Shown one piece after another: positions 1 through 10,090 of a DNA stretch of 64,000 nt; position 1 is the first letter of the stretch, and each line of letters starts with the position of its first letter. This DNA comes from Atherix ibis (taxonomy: Eukaryota > Arthropoda > Insecta > Diptera > Athericidae), in the NCBI GenBank assembly GCA_958298945.1, contig OY282608.1:17523933-17587932 (forward strand), given 5' to 3'. Both the position numbers and the translations under genes were made by a program. The notes beneath the pieces are model-generated. The model was given only the letters and a program-made list of their open reading frames with translations. It did not search any database and was not told the origin of the DNA.

Positions 1-830
1 GTTTGTTGGTTTGTTGGTTTGTTGGTTTGTTCGTTTGTTCGTTTATTGGTTTGTTGATTTGTTGGTTTGTTGGCTTGTTGGCTTGTTGGTTTGTTGATTT
101 GTTGGTTTGTTTGTTTGTTGGTTTGTTCGTTTATTGGTTTGTTGGTTTGTTGGTTTGTTGGCTTGTTGGTTTGTTGGCTTGTTGGCTTGTTGGTTTGTTG
201 GTTTGTTGGTTTGTTGGTTTGTTGGGTTGTTCGTTTGTTGGTTTTTTGGTTTGTTGGTTTGTTGGTTTGTTGGCATGTTGGTTTGTTGGCTTGTTGGCTT
301 GTTGGCTTATTGGTTTGTTGGCTTGTTGGTTTGATGGCTTGTTGGCTTGTTGGTTTGTTGGTTTGTTGGTTTGTTCGTTTGTTGGTTTGTTGGTTTGTTG
401 GTTTGTTGGTTTGTTGGTTTGTTGGTTTGTTGGTTTTTTGGTTTTTTGGTTTGTTCGTTTGTTGGTTTGTTGGTTTTTTGGCTTGTTGGTTTGTTGGTTT
501 GTTCGTTTGTTGGTTTGTTGGTTTGTTGGTTTGTTGGCTTGTTGGTTTGTTGGTTTGTTGGTTTGTTGGTTTGTTGGTTTGTTGGTTTGTTGGTTTGTTG
601 GTTTGTTGGTTTGTTGGTTTGTTCGTTTGTTGGTTTGTTTGTTTGTTGGTTTGTTGGTTTGTTAGTTTGTTGGTTTATTGGTTTGTTGGTTTGTTGGCTT
701 GTTGGCTTGTTGGTTTTTTGGTTTGTTCGTTTGTTGGTTTGTTGGTTTGTTGGTTTGTTGGTTTGTTGGTTTGTTGGTTTGTTGGCTTGTTGGTTTGTTG
801 GTTTGTTCGTTTGTTGGCTTGTTCGTTTGT

Positions 831-1000
831 TGGCTTGTAGGTTTGTCGGCTAGTTGGTTTATTGGTTTGTTGGTTTGTTGGTTTGTTGGTTTGTTGGCTT
901 GTTGGTTTGTTGGTTTGTAGGTTTGTTGGCATGTTGGTTTGTTGGCTTGTTGGCTTGTTGGCTTACTGGTTTGTTGGCTTGTTGGTTTGATGGCTTGTTG
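831..1000 (+). repeat. Rare-variant landmark segment, left-arm copy
   Basis: It carries a cluster of unusual units: GTAGG at 837, then GTCGGCTAG, then GGCATGTT at 928, a CTTACTGG unit near 965 and TTGATGG at 987. The same ordered cluster recurs at about 13,120-13,530, next to the polarity switch, 12,288 bp away for the first landmark. Inside the second copy the spacing between the first and third landmarks is 247 bp longer. Confidence 0.75.
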
Positions 1001-2743
1001 GTTTGTTGGTTTGTTGGTTTGTTTGTTTGTTGGTTTGTTGGTTTATTGGCTTATTGGTTTGTTGGTTTCTTGGTTTGTTGGTTTGTTGGTTTGTTCGTTT
1101 GTTGGTTTGTTGGTTTGTTGGTTTGGTGGTTTGTTGGTTTGTTGGTTTTTTGGTTTGTTGGTTTGTTTGTTTGTTGGTTTGTTGGTTTGTTGGTTTGTTG
1201 GTTTGTTCGTTTGTTGGTTTGTTGGTTTGTTGGTTTGTTGGCTTGTTGGTTTGTTGGTTTGTTGGTTTGTTGGTTTGTTGGATTGTTGGTTTGTTCGTTT
1301 GTTGGCTTGTTGGTTTGTTGGCTTGTTGGCTTTTTGATTTGTTGGCTTGTTGCCCTGTTGGTTTGTTGGTTTGTTGGTTTGTTGGTTCATTGGTTTGTTG
1401 GTTAGTTGGCTTGTTGGCTTGTTGGTTTGTTGGTTTGTTGGTTTGTTGGCTTGTTGGTTTGTTGGTTTTTTGGTTTGTTTGTTTGTTGGTTTGTTGGTTT
1501 GTTGGTTTGTTGGCTTGTTGGTTTGTTGGTTTGTTGGTTTGTTGGTTTGTTGGTTTGTTGGTTTTTTGGTTTTTTGGTTTGTTCGTTTGTTGGTTTGTTG
1601 GTTTGTTGGTTTATTGGTTTGTTCGTTTGTTGGTTTGTTGATTTGTTGGTTTGTTGGCTTGTTGGCTTGTTGGTTTGTTGATTTGTTGGTTTGTTTGTTT
1701 GTTGGTTTGTTCGTTTGTTGGTTTGTTGGTTTGTTGGTTTTTTGGTTTGTTGGTTTGTTGGTTTGTTGGTTTGTTGGTTTGTTGGTTTGTTGGTTTGTTG
1801 GTTTGTTGGTTTGTTGGTTTGTTGGTTTGTTGGTTTGTTCGTTTGTTGGTTTGTTGGTTTGTTGGTTTGTTGGTTTGTTGGTTTGTTGGTTTGTTGGTTT
1901 GTTGGCTTGTTGGTTTGTTGGCTTGTTGGCTTGTTGGTTTGTTGGTTTGTTCGTTTGTTGGTTTGTTGGTTTGTTGGTTTGTTGGTTTGTTGGTTTGTTG
2001 GCTTGTTGGCTTGTTGGTTTGTTGGTTTGTTGTTTTGTTGGTTTGTTGGCTTGTTGGTTTGTTGGTTTGTTGGTTTGTTTGTTTGTTGGTTTGTTGTTTT
2101 GTTGGTTTGTTGGCTTGTTAGTTTGTTGGTTTATTGGTTTGTTGGCTTGTTGGCTTGTTGGCTTATTGGTTTGTTGGCTTGTTGGTTTGATGGCTTGTTG
2201 GCTTGTTGGTTTGTTGGTTTGTTGGTTTGTTCGTTTGTTTGTATGTTCGTTTGTTGGTTTGTTGGTTTGTTGGTTTGTTGGTTTGTTGGTTTGTTGGTTT
2301 GTTGGTTTGTTGGTTTGTTGGTTTGTTCGTTTGTTGGTTTGTTGGTTTGTTGGTTTGTTGGTTTGTTGGTTTGTTCGTTTGTTGGTTTGTTGGTTTGTTG
2401 GTTTGTTGGCTTGTTGGTTTGTTGGTTTGTTGGTTTGTTGGTTTGTTGGTTTGTTGGTTTGTTGGATTGTTGGATTGTTCGTTTGTTCGTTTGTTGGCTT
2501 GTTGGTTTGTTGGCTTGTTGGCTTTTCGATTTGTTGGCTTGTTGGTTTGTTGGTTTGTTGGTTTGTTGGTTTGTTGGTTTGTTGGTTAGTTGGCTTGTTG
2601 GCTTGTTGGTTTGATGGTTTGTTGGCTTGTTGGTTTGTTGGTTTTTTGGTTTGTTTGTTTGTTGGTTTGTTGGTTTGTTGGTTTGTTGGTTTGTTGGTTT
2701 GTTGGTTTGTTGGTTTTTTGGTTTGTTGGTTTGTTGGTTTGTT

Positions 2744-4262
2744 GGTTTTTTGGTTTTTTGGTTTGTTCGTTTGTTGGTTTGTTGGTTTGTTGGTTTGTTG
2801 GTTTGTTGGTTTGTTGGTTTGTTGGTTTGTTGGTTTGTTGGTTTGTTCGTTTGTTGGTTTGTTGATTTGTTGGTTTGTTGGCTTGTTGGCTTGTTGGTTT
2901 GTTGATTTGTTGGTTTGTTTATTTGTTGGTTTGTTGGTTTGTTCGTTTGTTGGTTTGTTGGTTTGTTGGTTTGTTGATTTGTTGGTTTGTTGGTTTGTTG
3001 GTTTGTTGGTTTGTTGGCTTGTTGGTTTGCTGGTTTGTTGGTTTGTTGGTTTGTCGGCTTGTTGGTTTGTTGGTTTGTTGGTTTGTTGGCTTGTTGGTTT
3101 GTTGGCTTGTTGGTTTGTTGGTTTGTTGGTTTGTTGGTTTGTTGGTTTGTTGGTTTGTTGGTTTGTTGGTTTGTTGGTTTGTTGGTTTGTTGGTTTGTTG
3201 GTTTTTTGGTTTGTTGGTTTGTTCGTTTGTTGGTTTGTTAGTTACTTGGTTTGTTGGTTTGTTGGTTTGTTGGTTTGTTGGTTTGTTGTTTGTTGGTTTG
3301 TTCGTTTGTTGGCTTGTTGGTTTGTTGGTTTGTTGGTTTGTTGGTTTGTTGGTTTGTTGGTTTGTTGGTTTGTTGGTTTGTTGGTTTGTTGGTTAGTTGG
3401 TTTGTTGGTTAGTTGGTTTGTTGGTTTGTTGGTTTGTTGGTTTGTTGGTTTGTTGGTTTGTTGGTTTGTTGGTTTGTTGGTTTATTTGTTTGTTGATTTG
3501 TTGGTTTGTTGATTTGTTGGCTTGTTGGTTTATTGGTTTGTTGGTTTGTTGGTTTGTTGGTTTGTTGGTTTGTTGGATTGTTGGTTTGTTGGTTTGTTGG
3601 CTTGTTGGTTTGTTGTTTTGTTGGTTTGTTGGTTTGTTCGTTTGTTCATTTGTTCGTTTGTTCGTTTGTTCGTTTGTTCGTTTGTTGGTTAGTTGGTTTG
3701 TTGGTTTGTTTGTTTGTTGGTTTGTTGGTTTGCTGGTTTGTTGGCTTGTTGGTTTGTTGGTTTGTTGGTTTGTTGGTTTGTTGGTTTGTTGGTTTGTTGG
3801 TTTGTTGGTTTGTTGGTTTGTTGGTTTGTTGGTTTGTTGGTTTGTTGGTTTGTTTGATTGTTGGTTTGTTGGTTTTTTGGCTTGTTGGTTTGTTGGTTTG
3901 TTGGTTTGTTGGTTTGTTGGTTTGTTGGCTTGTTGGTTTGTTGGTTTGTTGGTTTTTTGGTTTTTTGGTTTGTTCGTTTGTTGGTTTGTTGGTTTGTTGG
4001 TTTGTTCGTTTGTTGGTATGTTGATTTGTTGGTTTGTTGGCTTGTTGGCTTGTTGGTTTGTTGATTTGTTGGTTTGTTTGTTTGTTGGTTTGTTCGTTTG
4101 TTGGTTTGTTGGTTTGTTGGTTTGTTGGTTTGTTGGTTTGTTGGTTTGTTGGTTTGTTGGTTTGTTGGTTTGTTGGTTTGTTGGTTTGTTGGTTTGTTGG
4201 TTTGTTGGTTTGTTGGTTTGTTGGTTTGTTCGTTTGTTGGTTTGTTGGTTTGTTGGTTTGTT
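2744..4262 (+). repeat. Left-arm higher-order unit 'A', copy 1
   Basis: This is a block of about 1.5 kb with a fixed order of rare variants. A double GGTTTTTT opens it at 2,744. It continues with a TGTTTATTTG motif at 2,916, a TTGTCGGC motif near 3,051, AGTTACTTGG at 3,240, a 7-bp unit near 3,288, GGTTTATTTG near 3,480, a CGTTTGTT run at 3,639-3,686, and a second double GGTTTTTT at 3,951. Copy 2 follows directly, with the same landmarks displaced by 1,495 to 1,519 bp. This is a satellite HOR and not a gene; the reading frames here are fortuitous. Confidence 0.8.
3639..3686 (+). repeat. Run of CpG-bearing CGTTTGTT monomers (1 of 4)
   Basis: Six consecutive monomers start with C in place of G. 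Five are CGTTTGTT; the second is CATTTGTT, as expected if its CpG mutated. A GGTTAGTT unit follows immediately. Elsewhere this variant usually occurs singly. The run is part of the A-type HOR block. Confidence 0.88.
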
Positions 4263-5653
4263 GGTTTTTTGGTTTTTTGGTTTGTTCGTTTGTTGGTTTG
4301 TTGGTTTGTTGGTTTGTTGGTTTGTTGGTTTGTTGGTTTGTTCGTTTGTTGGTTTGTTGATTTGTTGGTTTGTTGGCTTGTTGGCTTGTTGGTTTGTTGA
4401 TTTGTTGGTTTGTTTATTTGTTGGTTTGTTGGTTTGTTCGTTTGTTGGTTTGTTGGTTTGTTGGTTTGTTGATTTGTTGGTTTGTTGGTTTGTTGGTTTG
4501 TTGGTTTGTTGGCTTGTTGGTTTGCTGGTTTGTTGGTTTGTTGGTTTGTCGGCTTGTTGGTTTGTTGGTTTGTTGGTTTGTTGGCTTGGTGGTTTGTTGG
4601 CTTGTTGGTTTGTTGGTTTGTTGGTTTGTTGGTTTGTTGGTTTGTTGGTTTGTTGGTTTGTTGGTTTGTTCGTTTGTTGGTTTGTTGGTTTGTTGGTTTG
4701 TTGGTTTGTTGGTTTTTTGGTTTGTTGGTTTGTTCGTTTGTTGGTTTGTTAGTTACTTGGTTTGTTGGTTTGTTGGTTTGTTGGTTTGTTGGTTTGTTGG
4801 TTTGTTGTTTGTTGGTTTGTTCGTTTGTTGGCTTGTTGGTTTGTTGGTTTGTTGGTTTGTTGGTTTGTTGGTTTGTTGGTTTGTTGGTTAGTTGGTTTGT
4901 TGGTTTGTTGGTTTGTTGGTTTGTTGGTTTGTTGGTTTATTTGTTTGTTGATTTGTTGGTTTGTTGGTTTGTTGGTTTGTTGGTTTGTTGGTTTGTTGGT
5001 ATGTTGGTTTGTTGGCTTGTTGATTTGTTGGCTTGTTGGTTTATTGGTTTGTTGGTTTGTTGGTTTGTTGGTTTTTTGGTTTGTTGGATTGTTGGTTTGT
5101 TGGTTTGTTGGCTTGTTGGTTTGTTGTTTTGTTGGTTTGTTGGTTTGTTCGTTTGTTCATTTGTTCGTTTGTTCGTTTGTTCGTTTGTTCGTTTGTTGGT
5201 TAGTTGGTTTGTTGGTTTGTTTGTTTGTTGGTTTGTTGGTTTGCTGGTTTGTTGGCTTGTTGGTTTGTTGGCTTGTTGGTTTGTTGGTTTGTTGGTTTGT
5301 TGGTTTGTTGGTTTGTTGGTTTGTTGGTTTGTTGGTTTGTTGGTTTGTTGGTTTGTTGGTTTGTTTGATTGTTGGTTTGTTGGTTTTTTGGCTTGTTGGT
5401 TTGTTGGTTTGTTGGTTTGTCGGTTTGTTGGTTTGTTCGCTTGTTGGTTTGTTGGTTTGTTGGTTTTTTGGTTTTTTGGTTTGTTCGTTTGTTGGTTTGT
5501 TGGTTTGTTGGTTTGTTCGTTTGTTGGTTTGTTGATTTGTTGGTTTGTTGGCTTGTTGGCTTGTTGGTTTGTTGATTTGTTGGTTTGTTTGTTTGTTGGT
5601 TTGTTCGTTTGTTGGTTTGTTGGTTTGTTGGTTTGTTGGTTTGTTGGTTTGTT
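4263..5653 (+). repeat. Left-arm higher-order unit 'A', copy 2
   Basis: The landmark order of copy 1 recurs: double GGTTTTTT at 4,263, TGTTTATTTG at 4,411, TTGTCGGC near 4,546, AGTTACTTGG at 4,751, a 7-bp unit near 4,807, a CGTTTGTT run at 5,150-5,197, and a second double GGTTTTTT at 5,462. Most landmarks downstream of 4,700 sit exactly 1,511 bp from copy 1; those upstream sit 1,495 bp away, so two monomers were gained or lost in between. The right end is taken at the irregular 10-bp unit GGTAATTGTT (5,654-5,663); the true boundary may be up to about 100 bp away. Confidence 0.78.
5150..5197 (+). repeat. Run of CpG-bearing CGTTTGTT monomers (2 of 4)
   Basis: Six units start with C, with CATTTGTT again in second place and GGTTAGTT following. 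The run lies exactly 1,511 bp after the first, so the CATTTGTT change predates the duplication. Confidence 0.88.
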
Positions 5654-5663
5654 GGTAATTGTT
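5654..5663 (+). repeat. Irregular 10-bp monomer GGTAATTGTT
   Basis: One unit has two extra bases and an AA core, which moves the register from phase 6 to phase 0 (modulo 8). I saw no second copy in the left arm, so it looks like a private mutation at the end of HOR unit A copy 2. Confidence 0.9.
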
Positions 5664-7307
5664 GGTTTGTTGGTTTGTTGGTTTGTTGGTTTGTTGGTTT
5701 GTTGGTTTGTTGGTTTGTTCGTTTGTTGGTTTGTTGGTTTGTTGGTTTGTTGGTTTGTTGGTTTGTTGGTTTGTTGGTTTGTTGGTTTGTTGGTTTGTTG
5801 GCTTGTTGGTTTGTTGGTTTGTTCGTTTGTTGGTTTGTTGGTTTGTTGGTTTGTTGGTTTGTTGGTTTGTTGGTTTGTTGGCTTGTTGGCTTGTTGGCTT
5901 GTTGGTTTGTTGTTTTGTTGGTTTGTTGGCTTGTTGGTTTGTTGGTTTGTGGGTTTGTTTGTTTGTTGGTTTGTTGTTTTGTTGGTTTGTTGGCTTGTTG
6001 GCTTGTCAGTTTGTTGGTTTGTTCGTTTGTTGGTTTGTTGGTTTGTTGGTTTGGTGGTTTGTTGGTTTGTTGGTTTTTTGGTTTGTTGGTTTGTTCGTTT
6101 GTTGGTTTGTTGGTTTGTTGGTTTGTTGGTTTGTTGGTTTGTTCGTTTGTTGGTTTGTTGGTTTGTTGGTTTGTTGGTTTGTTGGTTTGTTGGCTTGTTG
6201 GTTTGTTGATTTGTTTGGTTTGTTGGTTTGTTGGTTTGTTGGCTTTTTGATTTGTTGGCTTGTTGCCTTGTTGGTTTGTTGGTTTGTTGGTTTGTTGGTT
6301 CATTGGTTTGTTGGTTAGTTGGCTTGTTGGCTTGTTGGTTTGTTGGTTTGTTGGCTTGTTGGTTTGTTGGTTTTTTGGTTTGTTTGTTTGTTGGTTTGTT
6401 GGTTTGTTGGTTTGTTGCCTTGTTGGTTTGTTGGTTTGTTGGTTTGTTGGTTTGTTGGTTTGTTGGTTTGTTGGTTTGTTGGTTTGTTGGTTTGTTGGTT
6501 TGTTGGTTTGTTGGTTTGTTGGTTTGTTGGTTTGTTGGTTTGTTGGTTTGTTCGTTTGTTGGTTTGTTGGTTTGTTGGTTTGTTGGTTTGTTGGTTTGTT
6601 GGTTTGTTGACTTGTTGGTTTGTTGGCTTGTTGGCTTGTTGGTTTGTTGGTTTGTTCGTTTGTTGGTTTGTTGGTTTGTTGGTTTGTTGGTTTGTTGGTT
6701 TGTTGGTTTGTTGGCTTGTTGGCTTGTTGGTTTGTTGGTTTGTTGTTTTGTTGGTTTGTTGGCTTGTGGGTTTGTTGGTTTGTTGGTTTGTTTGTTTGTT
6801 GGTTTGTTGTTTTGTTGGTTTGTTGGCTTGTTGGCTTGTTAGTTTGTTGGTTTGTTGGCTTGTTGGCTTGTTGGCTTATTGGTTTGTTGGCTTGTTGGTT
6901 TGATGGCTTGTTGGCTTGTTAATTTGTTGGTTTGTTGGTTTGTTCGTTTGTTGGTATGTTCGTTTGTTGGTTTGTTGGTTTGTTGGTTTGTTGGTTTGTT
7001 GGTTTGTTGGTTTGTTGGTTTGTTGGTTTGTTCGTTTGTTGGTTTGTTGGTTTGTTGGTTTGTTGGTTTGTTCGGTTGTTGGTTTGTTGGTTTGTTTGTT
7101 TGTTGGCTTGTTGGTTTGTTGGTTTGTTGGCTTGTTGGTTTGTTGGTTTGTTGGTTTGTTGGTTTGTTGGATTGTTGGTTTGTTCGTTTGTTGGCTTGTT
7201 GGTTTGTTGGCTTGTTGGCTTTTTGATTTGTTGGCTTGTTGGTTTGTTGGTTTGTTGGTTTGTTGGTTTGTTGGTTTGTTGGTTAGTTGGCTGGTTGGCT
7301 TGTTGGT

Positions 7308-10090
7308 TTGATGGTTTGTTGGCTTGTTGGTTTGTTGGTTTTTTGGTTTGTTTGTTTGTTGGTTTGTTGGTTTGTTGGTTTGTTGGTTTGTTGGTTTGTT
7401 GGTTTGTTGGTTTGTTGGTTTTTTGCTTTGTTGGTTTGTTGGTTTGTTCGTTTGTTGGTTTGTTGGTTTGTTGGTTTGTTGGTTTGTTGGTTTGTTGGTT
7501 TGTTCGTTTGTTGGTTTGTTGATTTGTTGGTTTGTTGGCTTGTTGGCTTGTTGGTTTGTTGATTTGTTGGTTTGTTTGTTTGTTGGTTTGTTGGTTTGTT
7601 CGTTTGTTGGTTTGTTGGTTTGTTGTTTTGTTGGTTTGTTGATTTGTTGGTTTGTTGGCTTGTTGGTTTGTTGGTTTGTTGGTTTGTTGGTTTGTTGGCT
7701 TGTTGGTTTGCTGGTTTGTTGGTTTGTTGGTTTGTCGGCTTGTTGGTTTGTTGGTTTGTTGGTTTGTTGGCTTGTTGGTTTGTTGGCTTGTTGGTTTGTT
7801 GGTTTGTTGGTTTGTTGGTTTGTTGGTTTGTTGGTTTGTTGGTTTGTTGGTTTGTTGGTTTGTTGGTTTTTTGGTTTGTTGGTTTGTTCGTTTGTTGGTT
7901 TGTTAGTTACTTGGTTTGTTGGTTGGTTGGTTTGTTGGTTTGTTGGTTTGTTGGTTTGTTGGTTTGTTGTTTGTTGGTTTGTTGGTTTGTTGGCTTGTTG
8001 GTTTGTTGGTTTGTTGGTTTGTTGGTTTGTTGGTTTGTTGGTTTGTTGGTTTGTTGGTTAGTTGGTTTGTTGGTTAGTTGGTTTGTTGGTTTGTTGGTTT
8101 GTTGGTTTGTTGGTTTGTTGGTTTATTGGTTTATTTGTTTGTTGATTTGTTGGTTTGTTGGTTTGTTGGTTTGTTGGCTTGTTGATTTGTTGGCTTTTTG
8201 GTTTATTGGTTTGTTGGTTTGTTAGTTTGTTGGTTTGTTGGATTGTTGGTTTGTTGATTTGTTGGCTTGTTGGTTTGTTGGTTTGTTGGTGTGTTGGTTT
8301 GTTGGTTTGTTGGTTTGTTGTTTTGTTGGTTTGTTGGTTTGTTCGTTTGTTCGTTTGTTCGTTTCTTCGTTTGTTCGTTTGTTCGTTTGTTCGTTTGTTG
8401 GTTAGTTGGTTTGTTGGTTTGTTTGTTTGTTGGTTTGTTGGTTTGCTGGTTTGTTGTCTTGTTGGTTTGTTGGCTTGTTGGTTTGTTGGTTTGTTGGTGT
8501 TTTGGTTTGTTGGTTTGTTGGTTTGTTGGTTTGTTGATTTGTTGGTTTGTTTGATTGTTGGTTTGTTGGTTTTTTGGCTTGTTGGTTTGTTGGTTTGTTG
8601 GTTTGTTGGTTTGTTGGTTTGTTGGTTTGTTGGTTTGTTGGTTTGTTGGTTTTTTGGTTTTTTGGTTTGTTCGTTTGTTGGTTTGTTGGTTTGTTGGTTT
8701 GTTGGTTTGTTCGTTTGTTGGTTTGTTGATTTGTTGGTTTGTTGGCTTGTTGGCTTGTTGGTTTGTTGATTTGTTGGTTTGTTTGTTTGTTGGTTTGTTC
8801 GTTTGTTGGTTTGTTGGTTTGTTGGTTTGTTGGTTTGTTGGTTTGTTGGTTTGTTGGTTTGTTGGTTTGTTGGTTTGTTGGTTTGTTGGTTTGTTGGTTT
8901 GTTGGTTTGTTGGTTTGTTGGTTTGTTGGTTTGTTGGTTTGTTCGTGTGTTGGTTTGTTGGTTTGTTGGTTTGTTGGTTTGTTGGTTTGTTGGTTTGTTG
9001 GTTTGTTGGCTTGTTGGCTTGTTGGTTTGTTGGTTTGTTCGTTTGTTGGTTTGTTGGTTTGTTGGTTTGTTGGTTTGTTGGTTTGTTGGCTTGTTGGCTT
9101 GTTAGTTTGTTGGTTTGTTGTTTTGTTGGTTTGTTGGCTTGTTGGTTTGTTGGTTTGTTGGTTTGTTTGTTTGTTGGTTTGTTGGTTTGTTGGTTTGTTG
9201 GCTTGTTGGTTTGTTGGTTTGTTGGTTTGTTGGTTTGTTGGTTTGTTGGTTTGTTGGTTTGTTGGTTTGTTGGTTTGTTGGTTTGTTGGTTTGTTGGTTT
9301 GTTCGTTTGTTGGTTTGTTGGTTTGTTGGTTTGTTGGTTTGTTGGTTTGTTGGCTTGTTGGTTTGTTGGCTTGTTGGCTTGTTGGTTTGTTGGTTTGTTC
9401 GTTTGTTGGTTTGTTGGTTTGTTGGTTTGTTGGTTTGTTGGTTTGTTGGTTTGTTGATTTGTTGGCTTGTTGGCTTGTTGGTTTGTTGGTTTGTTGTTTT
9501 GTTGGTTTGTTGGCTTGTTGGTTTGTTGGTTTGTTGGTTTGTTTGTTTGTTGGTTTGTTGTTTTGTTGGTTTGTTGGCTTGTTGGCTTGTTAGTTTGTTG
9601 GTTTGTTGGTTTGTTGGCTTGTTGGCTTGTTGGCTTATTGGTTTGTTGGCTTGTTGGTTTGATGGCTTGTTGGCTTGTTGGTTTGTTGGTTTGTTGGTTT
9701 GTTCGTTTGTTGGTATGTTCGTTTGTTGGTTTGTTAGTTTGTTGGTTTGTTGGTTTGTTGGTTTGTTGGTTTGTTGGTTTGTTGGTTTGTTGGTTTGTTG
9801 GTTTGTTGGTTTGTTCGTTTGTTGGTTTGTTGGTTTGTTGGTTTGTTGGTTTGTTCGTTTGTTGGTTTGTTGTTTTGTTTGTTTGTTGGCTTGTTGGTTT
9901 GTTGGCTTGTTGGCTTGTTGGTTTGTTGGTTTGCTGGTTTGTTGGTTTGTTGGATTGTTGGTTTGTTCGTTTGTTGGCTTGTTGGTTTGTTGGCTTGTTG
10001 GCTTTTTGATTTGTTGGCTTGTTGGTTTGTTGGTTTGTTGGTTTGTTGGTTTGTTGGTTTGTTGGTTAGTTGGCTTGTTGGCTTGTTGGT
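7308..10090 (+). repeat. Composite higher-order repeat of about 2.7 kb, copy 1
   Basis: The unit runs from one TTGATGGTTT landmark (7,308) to the next (10,091). It contains an A-type block (AGTTACTTGG at 7,905, CGTTTGTT run at 8,344-8,399, double GGTTTTTT at 8,648), then a B-type block whose landmark is TTGATGGCTT at 9,659. Matching landmarks in the next copy lie 2,783, 2,695, about 2,687 and 2,680 bp downstream. The steady drift fits small gains and losses of whole monomers inside the unit. Confidence 0.72.
8344..8399 (+). repeat. Run of CpG-bearing CGTTTGTT monomers (3 of 4)
   Basis: Seven consecutive CG-starting units, the third being CGTTTCTT, are followed by GGTTAGTT. This copy has no CATTTGTT unit and one more monomer than the first two. 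Confidence 0.88.

Noticed and set aside
1347..3512. Long + strand reading frame (721 codons) of a [12 protein letters not shown] repeat protein
   Set aside because: It is the translation of the satellite. The same cycle is read in all three frames, its start is a chance ATG variant, there is no non-repeat domain, and frame length depends only on random stop variants.
5200..6303. Asn/Gln/Thr/Pro-rich frame (NKPTNQQT cycle) that looks like a low-complexity or prion-like protein
   Set aside because: This is the A/C strand of the same monomer; all frames give the same cycle and nothing marks it as coding.
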